Shown: positions 21,359-33,637, numbered from the stretch's first letter. The stretch is DNA of 64,000 bases from Larimichthys crocea (GCF_000972845.2 NC_040026.1:496885-560884); one strand, 5' to 3'. Notes: a model not told the origin generated them from the letters alone. Translations and numbers: made by a program.

Positions 21359-22087
21359 TTGGTTACTGCAAGCACGCCTCCTTTGACTGGAGCGAAGAGA
21401 CCACATTCCAGACAAACAGCGCCCCCATGTGCTTCCACCGGGTAGTACCGTTTAGGAACAACAATAGCAGCGGAGTGGGAAGGAAATTCGATCCATTTTA
21501 ACGAGTACAACAGGCGGCAAAACGGGACTGCTGGGGAAATGTCACTACTGCTGTAGTCGTTTTCTAAAACCACAGCCAGGAAACTCCGCTCAGCTACGAC
21601 CAAGAAGATGTGTCAAAGACGGAATGTTATTTGTGTGCAACCTTCAGGAGGAAGAACACTGCAGTTCAGTGAGCGCGAATAGAACTGCTCATAAATACAA
21701 TGGTATTCCGGTTTGCTGAAACGGAAGCATTCTGTCTCCGTAAGTGTGCATGCTGACATTGTGGCGCAGCTTGTTTTGTAGCGGGACTGTGAACAAAATG
21801 GAGGAGATTAAGCTGTTGTTAAGTTGAGGGCTGTGTGTGGATCTGTGCTGCTCACTGAAGGTGAGTGAACCGTTCTGTGGACAGACAAAGATACACGGGC
21901 AGATCTCTGGGTGATATTGATAAGACAGCCGCGTACTGTAAACTCACCCAGCTTCTGTAACGGCTTCACTTCCAAAGAAGGAGCATAGTCTGTCTCACAA
22001 TGTAACGTTATCCATCATGTGCACACTGAAGACAGGGTGTGTTTCAAAGCCTTGAGTTACCCACAGCAGCGTAACAAACACATAAAA
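21359..22087 (+). promoter_or_regulatory. POLR3D promoter and 5' UTR, with a short upstream ORF
   Basis: CpG-containing sequence leads to a likely non-coding first exon that ends at 21860 (CTCACTGAAG|GTGAGT). A second exon probably begins after an AG near 22067 (TTACCCACAG) and carries the start codon. A nine-codon upstream ORF, MEEIKLLLS, lies at 21798-21827 within the presumed first exon. The transcription start is not determinable from sequence alone. Confidence 0.5.
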
Positions 22088-25000
22088 ATGACTGACTCGG
22101 GGGATACAGCAAGTGTGCCCAGCACCTCCGGCCTCAGCAGCGGGGCCGGGATCACATTCACCTCGGGCAGAGGACTCCCAGGCCGGGTCAGGAATCTGTC
22201 GTCTCCCATTCCACCTGGAAGACTGACGTCCCTCAGAACCAGGGACCTGACACTGGGGGGAGCCCTCAAAAAACCAAAGGTAATGAAAGACACGCCAGAG
22301 TGTACTGTGTAATATTAAAGCACTGAGAAACTGGCCACCAAAAACAAATGAAAATGAACGAATGACTACAAGTAAACAAACCATTTCAATCAGAATGCCG
22401 TACAGTATTAAATGAAGGTGATTAAGTTCAGAGCTTCTTGTCACACAGTTTGGAACTGGATCACTACAAACTTGGAAAGTTCCCTCTGCCTCAGGAAAGT
22501 GTATAAATACGTGCTTTGTCATCAGCATGTTAATGAACCTGTTTCACAGTTACAACTGTCTGTCTGTCTGACTTCACATGACTCTCACATCCCCGAGATA
22601 AGGATAAATAAAAAAGGAACGACAGGATAAGATGATGGTTAAACACATATGTCTGTTTGGCTTGTTATAGTTGAAGGCAAACAGTTTTTTAAACATGGCA
22701 GGTGATGGCATATGTAATACATTGTGTTTGTATCTTCCCAACAAAGAATTACTTGCTATAAAGAGTGTTTTATATCTCCTTTTTCCCCCAAAGAAAACCT
22801 TTGAGCCGAACGTCCACGCTGTGAGGAAAAGCAAAGATGAGTGAGTGACTTTGAATGATAATTCAGTCTCCTGTTTAATAAGGAAAGTTGGAAGCATTGC
22901 ATATGACATGCTGTCAGTACGTAGTGTTTAATGATTATATACATCATGTCGGATTCTTTCACAGGTTAAAAGAAACGGTCCATGTGCCTCCAAAAAAGGA
23001 GAGAAGAGAGAGGGATGAGAGGAGGAGAGAGAACAGAGGCAGGAGGAGAGAGAGGCCTCAGACCATCCAGTCTCACTCCATCTTTGAACAGGGTCCTGCA
23101 GACACTATCCATAAAACAGGTGCACAGCCTCCGCTGTCTTTAATTCCACTTCTTCTTTTTCATCATGCACATCACAGGTTCAGTACAGATCCATCACGGG
23201 TTCAGTACAGATCCATCACGGGTTCAGTACAGATCCATCACGGGTTCAGTACAGATCCATCACAGGTTCAGTACAGATCCATCACGGGTTCAGTACAGAT
23301 CCATCACGGGTTCAGTACAGATGCATCACAGGTTCAGTACAGATCCATCACAGGTTCAGTACAGATCTATCACAGGTTCAGTACAGATGCATCAAAGGTT
23401 CAGTACAGATGCATCACAGGTTCAGTACAGATGTATCACAGGTTCAGTACAGATGCATCAAAGGTTCAGTACAGATGTATCACAGGTTCAGTACAGATGC
23501 ATCACAGGTTCAGTACAGATGCATCACAGGTTCAGTACAGATCCATCACAGGTTCAGTACAGATGTATCAGTACAGATCAATCACAGGTTCAGTACAGAT
23601 CCATCACAGGTTCAGTACAGAGCCATCACAGGTTCAGTACAGATCCATCACAGGTTCAGTACAGATCCATCACAGGTTCAGTACAGATCCATCACAGGTT
23701 CAGTACAGATCCATCACAGGTTCAGTACAGATCCATCACAGGTTCAGTACAGATCCATCACAGGTTCAGTACAGATCCATCACAGGTTCAGTACAGATCC
23801 ATCACAGGTTCAGTACAGATCCATCACAGGTTCAGTACAGATCCATCACAGGTTCAGTACAGATCCATCACAGGTTCACTTTTTGCTCACAATCGACCCG
23901 TCTTTCTGTTCAGGCTGGCGCGGTGCTACAGACCTGCATGACTCCACCACCTCTCCTGTGTGTAAACTGGTGAAGAAAGAGAAGAAAGAGTCAGAGCAGG
24001 ATGAAGATGAGATACTCTGTAAACTACAGAGGGATGATGTGAGTACTTCCTGCTAGCTGCTATAAATTCACAAAGTCTGTCTTAAAACGAAAAAGCTAGG
24101 TGGATGTCTGGATCGTGTATGGTCGGAGGTAGTGTTTATATCATGTGAATTCTTGGATATTAAATGTTCATCTGTTAATAATACAGTAATATCTGTTATT
24201 GAAGTAAACTTAGGTAGCATGACATGTTATGAGAGAATTTGTTTTCTAGTTTTATTCATGATGTCATGATGAATATCAGGTACTGCTGGGTCTCTGTGCC
24301 ATCTCTGTGACTATGGACTGCTCATTGATTTCTTGTCTTGTGTTCCACATTCTGTGAGCACAGATGCAGGCTGCACTCGTTCCTGGCTGAAGAGAAAGTT
24401 TTCATTCCTGTGTGTACACGATTTAGGAACAAGCCACATTCCATAGGCTTTAGGGCTGTGTGGCCCCATCCAATCTGGAGCCGATGTACGAAACTAACAT
24501 TTACTAACTATCCTCATTAGACTGCTGAGATTCACTACATGTCCAGATAAGTGTGTGAGGAATCTATTTGATCAAAACAAGACACTATGCTCACTAATGC
24601 TAGCCTGACTCACATTGTGTGTCACACACCTCTACAGAGAGCGAGCTAAAGCTCATCTTGGTCTTTGGTGTCCTAGGAGACGGACCACAGAGTTCAACCT
24701 TATCAAATCAAACAGACAAAGAGGAGAGACAGTTGAACTTATTACAGTGACCTCTGGCTTACTTTAGCTCTGCCAGTGACTCTAACGTGACCCGTGCATG
24801 CCCTGTGTGATGAAAACACAGCAGACACAGAGCAACACAGCCATTTGTTTAGCTCTGATTTGCTCTCCTGACTCCTGAGAAGAATATCTGGCTCCAAGTG
24901 ACACCTTTTACACAGTCATTTGACCCTTTGTTGATATAAAAATATTGACTTCATATCATATAGGCTATGAAAAGCACGGCTTCCAAACACAAAGTACTAC

Positions 25001-25117
25001 CAAGTACTACAGTACTTGGGTGGAAGTACAATACAGACAACACAATAACCACAGTAATAACAGATAAACAAATTTGGGGGATATTAAAATCGCATAACAA
25101 TCAAACCTGCAGTACAT

Positions 25118-25156
<39 letters not shown>

Positions 25157-26943
25157 TGTTTATGATACTTCGTAGATGTGAAGAAGGGACAGTTGGCTAA
25201 TTCAAAGCTCTTTCCTGATAGTAGAGCTCCATTAGAATTTAAAAATAAATCTTTGTGGTGTTGCACAGTGTTTAGCTGCACAGCATGAGTTTGTAATGAC
25301 CAGTCCATGAGATTAAATGAATGTTATCATCCATACTAAAACAATCACCTTCATTTTATCATTGTTATAACACATATGATATCTGTACCCACAGTTCATA
25401 GATGATCCGGGTCTGAAGAATGATGTCAAGCTGAAACCCATCCAGCTGCCTCTCAGTCAGTCCACCAAGACGGCCAGCACAACACGTGAGAACCTGATGC
25501 TCTCTCACCACCAACACTCACATCTACATACCAGTTTACACATCAAGATTTGAACCATTTATTGCAACAATATGCATTTTGATATGCTCTAAACACATCT
25601 CAACAAAGCAAAGGGCATTAAAGAAACACACAAAATTCACAGGCTGTGGAGGTGGAGACCGTTTTTCTGAGGTCACATTTGTGAGGTTGCTCAGCGTTGC
25701 TGTATGCAGCACTAAATGTTTATAGACCACATATTGAGAGAGAGGTGGTGGACATAAGGGATCACAGCGTGTATGGAACATCTGACTAATAAATGACTTC
25801 TATGCCTGTCAGTGCATGATCCAGTGTTCTGTTGCAGGCCGAAGTGTTGAAGTGTTTGTGGTTGACATGTCTGCAGATCCAGAGAACCCTCCTCTTTTCA
25901 GACCTTTGTCCTGTGGAGCTCAGATTAGAGCAGACCACAGCAGGACAGAGCAGCCTAAGCCAGATCAGCCATCCCTGGTAGAAGTTCTGCAGGACCTCAG
26001 CCTGTCCGGCAGAGAGGAGCTCTTCTTCATGCAGTTACCTGACTGCATGCCAGGCAGAACATCTGGACAGAAGGTCGACGCCACTCTCAGATCTACAGCA
26101 GATAAACTGGCCAACAAGGAAGGCAAGCCTGAAGACAAGAGGCCTGCACATCTACAAGCACAAGTGAGTTAACAGAACAAATACCAGAACTGTGATGTCT
26201 GGAGTAGTTACTTTTCAGTGTAATGTTTTGAAACTATTCCATACATACAAATACAAAAGTACACACATTAAACACATTACATGTTCTTACTGTTACATTC
26301 TGCGCCTCTTCTTTGTGTCACCACTGATCTTCTTTGAAAACCTTTCTCACTGTTAGTTGTGAGTTTCTGAACTTCCTATGTGGGACATTTTTTTATTTTT
26401 ATTTTTTTTGCATTTTTGGATTGGCCTTGCGAATCCAAACGTTTAAGCATCAGCCTGTCACTAACAGGTTCTGTCTGTCCTCAGGAGGCTGCCATGAAGG
26501 ATGGCTGTCCTGTCCTCTCACAGTTCCCAGAAGGATTTTTGGGTAAACTGCAGATCAGGAAGTCAGGAAAGGTGGAGCTGAAGCTGGGTGACGTTGTCAT
26601 GGATGTCTCAGAGGGAGCTGCTTTCTCCTTCCTGCAGGTACTATGAGTGGGTTGGTGTGTGCAGTATAATGACATACAATATACATTTTTGGAATTGAAC
26701 CATAAACAACTATTCATACCAGATTTTCTCTCTGAAAAACCAAGCCACTTCCAACCAAGTCAACATTAATATCACAGTCATCTCTGCTTCTTGCCACTGC
26801 AGCAGCTGGTGTCTGTGCGTCTGTCTGATGGTCGGACTGGAGACATGATGGTGTTGGGAAACGTCCACCACAAACTGGTCTTATCTCCAGACTTCCAGGC
26901 TTTACTGAGACAAGCTGGAGCACAGCAGGAACAAGGACCCTGA
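22088..26943 (+). CDS. polr3d: DNA-directed RNA polymerase III subunit RPC4 (POLR3D), 8 coding exons
   Basis: Exons 22088-22279, 22794-22840, 22965-23119, 23914-24038, 25395-25485, 25838-26163, 26485-26637 and 26803-26943 join in phase to 409 residues; human POLR3D is 398. It is a Pol III specific subunit that pairs with RPC5 and acts in initiation, termination and reinitiation on tRNA and 5S genes. Family marks seen: TSLRTRDLTLGGALKK near residue 50, a charged KKERRERDERRR segment, QSHSIFEQGPA, DDFIDDPGLKND, and the C-terminal RPC4 domain (LQDLSLSGREELFFMQLPD, LQIRKSGKVELKLG, FSFLQQLVSVRL, TGDMMVLGNVHHKLVLSPDF). The last acceptor is a tandem CAGCAG; using the first keeps one Gln that matches the human residue count. 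Intron 3 is almost wholly a 22-bp tandem array. Confidence 0.95.
23167..23877 (+). repeat. 22-bp tandem array (about 32 copies) filling POLR3D intron 3
   Basis: The unit is CATCACAGGTTCAGTACAGATC with variants at the GATCC/GATGC/GATGT/GATCT positions, CACAGG/CACGGG/CAAAGG, and one short copy near 23565-23580. Early copies carry CACGGG, middle ones GATGCAT/GATGTAT, and the last third is nearly uniform, so the array has grown by recent local duplication. The intron is 23120-23913; the array takes about 90 percent of it. Because 22 is not a multiple of 3, one stop-free unit opens all forward frames. Confidence 0.97.
25121..25154. repeat. (GT)n microsatellite
   Basis: Uninterrupted GT dinucleotides in POLR3D intron 4. 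Confidence 0.95.
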
Positions 26944-28480
26944 TGGAGGACCTCTCAGCTGCTACATGAGATCCAACAGAACTGAAAGTTACACGCTCTC
27001 TAACACGAGTAACCAACTGTGATGGGAGGCTTTGTTTTTCACTGTGGGAGTGAATGACAGGTCCTCTAACATCCACTGTCTACACCGCTGCTCTGAAGTT
27101 TTGAAGGCAGCTATGTAGGTGACCTTCAGTGGTCTGTTTTAATTTTTTATTCTGTGAACTTTTCTGGAAACTTTTTCAAATCCAGTGACAGCAAAGTATG
27201 AATGATTAGATTTTTTTCTGGTGTGAAGACTCTGCCAGAGGATTGTCAGCTGCCTGCGTGGTTTTTGGAAAGATGGTTCTATATTGTCACCTGAGCACTG
27301 ATGACCCAGTACAGATGGAGGAGAGTCAGCCAGTTCTATACACACCAGCACAGCACCCAAGTGACTGAAAACCAGCAAAAAAATAGGACCATCAGCTAGT
27401 CGCTAAGTTAGCAGCTGCCCTTGTCTCAGTTTCAGACAAAGAGAACTCTGGATTTTATTTCAAAACCAGTCACAGCTGCATTGTCTAATTTATTTGTTAA
27501 CATTGTGTTTGGATGTGAAACTCCCTGCTTCATGAAATCAATAACTTGACTCATTTCAAATTTTTTAATACTTGACTGCTGTGACCCCTCCACACTCCTC
27601 TTCACATGCTCTCCAGCTACAAATGCATGAGACCGAGAAGAAGCTGTCTCCCTAAATCACAAAATGTTCATCGACAAAACATCAAGCATCCTCTTCAAGA
27701 CTCACATTGAAATTTGGTGAATATTAGCTCCAAGGTAGACTGTGGTCTTGGTCTTGGTCTTGATTGGGTCTTACTCTGCCTTGTCTCTGTGTTGTTTTAG
27801 TCTTAACCCCTCAAAGTCTCGGTCTTGTTTTGGTCTCTATACACTCTGATCTTGGTCATGACTTGGACTTGAAAGCTAAAAGGTGCAAACCAAATGTACA
27901 TTTCTGGACTAGCTAGTTACTGCACTGATGCACAGCTGGATGTTTGTAGCATTAAGCTAACATAGATATAGTAGTATTTTAAATATTATGTTTGTTATTT
28001 GTTTTGTTCTGTTTTTGCTACCTCAGCATAGTTTTGTTCACATCTGTATGAGTTTTTATAGTTTTTGTAGTTCAACTACAGAGTCTAGTGAGTCTCAGTG
28101 AATTGAGCTGAAGTTCTCCTGGTCCCGATGAGCATGCAGCAGCAGTGCGTTGATATATAAGCTTCCTTTTAAAGCTCTGGAGCAGACTTCCATGCTGTGA
28201 CATGATCATAGACTGGAGGGGCGTGTGTCTTTGCTCTCAGCTCTGGAGTGACCTGCTTAAAGGAGCTCAGGTTCACCATGTCACCTTCCTTTAACTCACT
28301 TCATTTTTATTGACCAGCGTAAGTTTAATCTTTTATACTGATGCCTGTTTGATATGCTGCACACTGTAGATTCTCTCTCTGTATTACTGTTGTTTATAAT
28401 GCCTTCATTTTATTTCTGTCTGTTCCGTGTAAAACACTTTTTTGAGAGATGCTATACAAATAAACTGCATTATGATTATT
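26944..28480 (+). other. POLR3D 3' UTR with a retroposon-like tail and poly(A) signal
   Basis: No AATAAA occurs after the stop until 28459-28464. That signal sits in GAGATGCTATACAAATAAAC followed by ATTATTATT-type repeats. This is the usual 3' tail of fish non-LTR retroposons, so the poly(A) signal may have come from an inserted element. No other gene is seen in this stretch. Confidence 0.5.
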
Positions 28481-28694
28481 ATTATTATCATTGTTGTTGT
28501 TAAAGTTGTACAGTACGAGCGGTTAGTCCACCTTGTTGTCATCACTGACTGAATTAACAGTTGAGATCAGTGAAACCACTTCTTCACCTTAATAAATCTT
28601 TACACTTCTGGCTCAGTGTGCCCACAGGAGGACGATAAATACATGAATGAACACATCTAGATCTTCTTACAACAATATGATGCTCTGTTATAAA

Positions 28695-28805
28695 CTTTTT
28701 TTTTTGGCCTTTTATGCCTTTATTGATAGTACAGCTGAAGATAGACAGGAAGCAGGGGGCAGAGAGAGGGGGAGGGACGCGCAGTAAATGGCCGTCCAAT
28801 GCGGC
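28695..28805. repeat. Dispersed fish repeat fragment
   Basis: The phrase TTTTGGCCTTTTATGCCTTT then a GACAGGAAGCAGGGGGCAGA purine-rich block is a familiar interspersed repeat of teleost genomes, here truncated. It lies between the convergent POLR3D and TFAM genes. Class uncertain. Confidence 0.5.
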
Positions 28806-29446
28806 CCATCTGTTATAAACATTTATTAAATGTTCATATAGTAATGTTCAAATTCTTGAAGAGGGAACTTAAATAGTTACAGGCTCTGTGGTGTCGTGTG
28901 ATTTGTATGATCGTTTACTGAATTTCATCCAAATCAAATATCAGGAAATAGACTTCATGGTATACGAGTCATTTTGTAGAAAGATAAATGTTTATTCAAT
29001 AAACACATAACAAAGAAAATAAGCCAAGTTAATGCTGCCTGAATGTGAGAGCACTGAAGACGTTCAACACAATACAATTGTTCTTCATAACTGATGCATG
29101 TCTGAATATTTTCATCTGGATTATTGACTAAATTTCCTGAAACTAATTTCTCAGTTTAAGTCAAGTGGCTCATATCTGACTTGATATGCCACCATAACAA
29201 TCACTTGGAGGGAAAAAATGGACCAGGCTCTCTGTTTTGTTGACTCGACTGGAACAAAGCAGAATTAAGCTTTGGTGTTTAGAAACCAAATGTCAGTCAT
29301 TAATGTTACTTATGCCATCAAAGATTTCACAGTTTGAAGTTGCGAGTGTACAAGCAAAGAGTATTCAGTCAGTTTCAGGTTCTGTGGTACCCTCTGATCT
29401 TTAGAGGAAGTGTTTTCTGTCAATCTTTTCAACATGCTGCGCTGTT

Positions 29447-29487
<41 letters not shown>

Positions 29488-30197
29488 CTGACATACACTC
29501 TGTAAGGATGAGGCTGTTATTCTAGATTTTTATTTTTTATCCAGACAACAGTGAGCAGCTGTCTCTTTTTGAAAAATGAAGTACTGCATGTGAGGTGTTT
29601 TTAAACATTTACATCTTCATCTTCACCTCAATCTTCAATGGGCTTGGGGCTGAGAGTCTCAGACAGCAGGGAGGACTGACTCGTTGTTGTTTTGGGGTTT
29701 CTCATCAATTTGTTGACCGGACAAACATATTTTTTACATTAATTCTCTTTATGAAATACCAAAAATAGAAAAGTGTGGTTGTTTCTGGGACTCAATTGAC
29801 TCAGTCAGTCAATTGAGGGGATTGAGTTACACTCAGGACTAGGTAAGCTTGCACACTGCAGACAGTAAAGTATGAACAGTATCTGAGCACTTTAACACTA
29901 CATTTCATCAGCTAACTCACTTTCTAAGCCTCCACATCATTTCTCACACTGCGTCCTGTCAAATCCTGCTTTAATGTTTCTAGAAACATATTCACTGAAC
30001 AGACACATTATTGGGCTGTTGGAAAATGATCTTGGTCTGTCTGAATGTTAGAAAAGTTGTGCCCTGTAGAACCTAAGACACATTCATGACCACTGGGAAG
30101 TTTGTGAGGACAAACGAGCATAAGACCTCCGTCTTCAGTTGTCATGAACACACTTCTTTTCCTCTGTACTCGTGTATAGAACTGAGACGTAAACACC
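28806..30197 (-). other. TFAM 3' UTR region
   Basis: On the minus strand, AATAAA signals lie at 29534-29529 and 28996-28991; the latter is part of the palindrome TTTATTCAATAAA. A (CA)n microsatellite sits at about 29449-29486. No gene was recognised. Confidence 0.45.
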
Positions 30198-31046
30198 TTA
30201 GACAGTTTTGGTGGAGCTGCTTTTTGTTGTCACCTTGGTTGTTTTAGACTTTCCTTTGGCGGCAGTCTTCTTTGTGGTCTTGGCTTTAGCCTTCTTTGTT
30301 GCTTTCTTGGCAGATGGAGCTTTAGCATCAGTTTTTTTCTTCTTAGACAGTGTCTTCCCTCGGACCAGGTCTTCACGTCCAATCTCTACCATGTGGTCCT
30401 CCCAGGACTTCATCTCGTTCTTGTAGCGAATTTTATCGTCCTCAGCCAGCTGTATGTAAACCTGAGACATGGAGCAAAGAGAAAAGATCTGAATACTGAT
30501 CAACACTGAACACATTGTTTCCCACATGCACACTTACACCTAAAAGATCAAAGGATGTGTGATGACTGTGTGAGCAACCTGTTTCTGATGGTTGAACAGA
30601 TTCCTCCAGTCGTCCCTCAGGGACTTCATCTTTGCCTGATGGAACAAAACCAGAAGAAACATTAACACTTGTAGGGCTCCCTGTACTGCCAATACAATCA
30701 GACTTTTCAATAAACTGGCCACGATGCACGTCACATTGCTATTGTGTTGTTTCACTGTATTGTCTGTGAGAATGACAAATTCTCTGAAATCACTCATACG
30801 TGCCACTTACGCTATGTCTTTCTGATGTGTTTATGTGCAACTCATGTTGTTCTGACCAGCCATTGCATCAACATCACAGACAACCTCATGTCAGAAAAAT
30901 CTTGGACTGTCCCTTAAATGTGATGTCGTGCTGCTGTGCTCACTGACCGGTGTTGTGGTTCCTCTGGCCTCCTCGAAGTGCTCCGACATGAAAATGTTGA
31001 ATGGAGTGCGAGGACGTTTGGGTTTCCCGAGGTTGGTTAACTCCTA

Positions 31047-31083
<37 letters not shown>

Positions 31084-31943
31084 AGGATATCAAGCCTAAG
31101 ATGTCCTTTCTCTACTTTCTCTGTTCCCCACTCAGACTATTTCTCTTACCCTCTTTTGGCGGATGGCCTTCCTCTTGGCCAACCTCTGCCTCTTCTCCAG
31201 GACTTGTTGCTGGAGCTGTGCTGGGGTCAGCTGGGCCTTGTAGCCCTGGAGGTCCAAGGTAAACTGCTCCCTGGCCCGCAGAGAGGCTTCCTGAAAGGGC
31301 TAAAGGGGAAAGACAGAGTGAGAAAAAGTGTGCTCATATATGGTCACACGTGTAGAGACTTAACCAGTATCACAGGGATGATTTGACACTTGTTACCACT
31401 GCCTAAGCCTTCAGTGTCTGCACCTAAGCATGAAATAAAGAGCATGCAGTTTATACTGTTCAACAGTTAAAGGACTGAAGTACCTGTTTCTGTTCTGGGC
31501 TCAACGTTCTCCACTGCTGGGCAATCTTTCTGATGATATCAACAGATTTGATTTCTGAAGGCAATAATTAGAAGACATGACAACAGACAGACAGACAGAG
31601 TCATTTATTTATTATGAAAAAATCTCTGATGATGTAGCTCAGCCATGTGCTGTGAAATCACATTTCAATACTCTGCTTATAATTAAACACTACGAGCTGT
31701 TACTGTCATATCAGTACAACAAGTTTATGACATCAATAACTTAAGCTGCTGCCTGTCTCATGCAGTACCAGATGTTGCAGATGTACCTGGGTTTTGCCTC
31801 GCCATGATTGGCCGCTGCTGCAGAACAAATCTCATGTATCCATTCAGAGGTCTCTTTGGAGGGCCACTGGCCTGAGAGCTCAGACATTTTACTGGGTTGA
31901 TGTAAGAAGCTGGAAGGACACTGGTACACCTACAGCATGTATG

Positions 31944-31984
<41 letters not shown>

Positions 31985-32781
31985 TTAAGCGACCCTACTA
32001 TCTACTATTTCTGATGAAAAGAACTTTACATAAATCTGACAAGTTTAGTGACGACTGCTCAGAGTAACAGAACCTCTTGTGTGTTGATTGGCTGATGAAT
32101 CTATTGAGAAACATTTGATGGTTCCAACCTCTCAGATGAGACAATATGCTGCTTTTCATCATCAGTCAAAACAATACATGTGACTGAGCTCCAGGTGGAG
32201 TGACATTTCATAGACTACAGCAGATGAACTGAGAGTAACAACAATAGTTAGGTACAGTCATGAACTAAAGCATCCACTGACACACACTACTTTCACTTTG
32301 AACCTGCACCGTGGAGATGATCAGCAGTTTACTGGATCATCTGTGTGTTAGAAAACAGCCCTGAACTCTTTCAGAATATTAATATTGTATTTCAAAGCCA
32401 AACCACACGTGCATTACCTTTAACGTCGCGAGTCCCTGTGAACGTGGCTTTAATAACACACACACACACTGAGAGCTCCGAACACACGTCATAAACTCTA
32501 AGAAATGGAACAGTTATGGAATGATGCTGATAGTCACTCAACTCAACAACTAACCTATCCTCGTGCTAACTAATAACCATACTCCAAACATTAAAACACA
32601 TGACAGGAGCGCGCGCTAAGCTCAGTATGAGGTGAGAGCATGCTACAGCTCGCTAACATCAGTGAAGGATCCTTGTTAGGATCCTTGTTAGGTACCTTGT
32701 GAGGACGCTCGTGCTGGAGAACACAGTGAAGGACTTAGCCAGCCAGCTAACACCTGCTGCCATCAGGCTGAACGGAGCCAT
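30198..32781 (-). CDS. tfam: Mitochondrial transcription factor A (TFAM), 7 coding exons
   Basis: Minus-strand exons 32781-32696, 31929-31787, 31554-31484, 31299-31150, 31043-30948, 30635-30579 and 30461-30198 join in phase to 288 residues. TFAM bends and packages mtDNA and starts transcription at mitochondrial promoters. Residues 1-30 ([18 protein letters not shown]...) form a basic, acid-free transit peptide. HMG box A is about residues 52-122 ([18 protein letters not shown] ... [11 protein letters not shown]), then a basic linker ([15 protein letters not shown]), and HMG box B about 157-226 ([17 protein letters not shown] ... DDWRNLF). The tail from about 240 is a 49-residue Lys/Thr/Ala-rich stretch, longer than the roughly 25 residues of mammals. 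Next to UBE2D1 in the same direction, as in other vertebrates. Confidence 0.95.
31047..31080. repeat. (AC)n microsatellite in TFAM intron 4
   Basis: It lies a few bases upstream (in the gene's direction) of the TFAM exon 5 acceptor, in place of much of a pyrimidine tract (GT repeats on the coding strand). A second (AC)n at about 31946-31981 sits equally close to the exon 2 acceptor. Confidence 0.9.
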
Positions 32782-32976
32782 GTCGGTCAGTGTACGGTGA
32801 GCACCGGCGAACAGAGGGACGGGAGACAGACGGGTTAGTCCACACAGTTGTTGTATTCATGCATCAGATGTTGTGCATCGAGCAGAGCCTCTCCTTCCTC
32901 TTCTTGTTGACATGCAGCCGCTGCAAAACGCGCCTTCTGTCCCTCCCGGTGGATTGTGGGAAAGGGTCAAGCAAAC
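32782..32976 (-). promoter_or_regulatory. TFAM proximal promoter and 5' UTR
   Basis: Only about 195 bp separate the TFAM start codon from the inverted-repeat element. The segment is moderately GC-rich with CpGs near 32920-32965. On the minus strand it contains CCACAATCCACCGGGAGGG. The transcription start was not located. Confidence 0.4.
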
Positions 32977-33424
32977 CATAGACATGTATACATAGACGCC
33001 GCATTGAGCGCTGAATCGTACGTAAACGGCTCCGCCATATTGGTTCGGGCAGATCTGCCCGTAAACTAATACAAGGAAATGGACTGAACTTCATAAAGCG
33101 CCCTTCTACAAAGTTCTTTAAGTTAATGCCTCTTATACACCCATTCACACACACACTAATATATCTGGGAAACAAATAGGCACCAAAAAACAACATATGT
33201 AACTTTTAAAGTGATGATTATAAATGTTTACTCCTTATGTAAGCACCAAACCAACGTATGTATTTTTATAATGCTGAGTGTTTACAGCTACTAATGTGTG
33301 TAACACTGTTACTGTGATGATAAATATTGAAATATTTATATTTAACATTTAATCTGGGTCCTATAATAACCAGATCCTGAAATGTAGATGTGACTGAGGG
33401 TTTCTGAATAAAGAGCACTAACGT

Positions 33425-33455
<31 letters not shown>

Positions 33456-33480
33456 ACACACCAACACACACACACATATA

Positions 33481-33533
<53 letters not shown>

Positions 33534-33602
33534 GATAAATATCGTGTGTGTGTGTGTGTGTGTGTGTGTGGTGTGTATATATATATATATAAATATAATA
33601 TA

Positions 33603-33637
<35 letters not shown>

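Noticed and set aside
23165..24056. Three long overlapping plus-strand ORFs and a regular repeat that could suggest a repeat protein or a CRISPR array
   Set aside because: The ORFs are one 22-bp tandem array read in three frames inside a POLR3D intron with good splice sites. There are no unique spacers between repeats, so it is not CRISPR-like.
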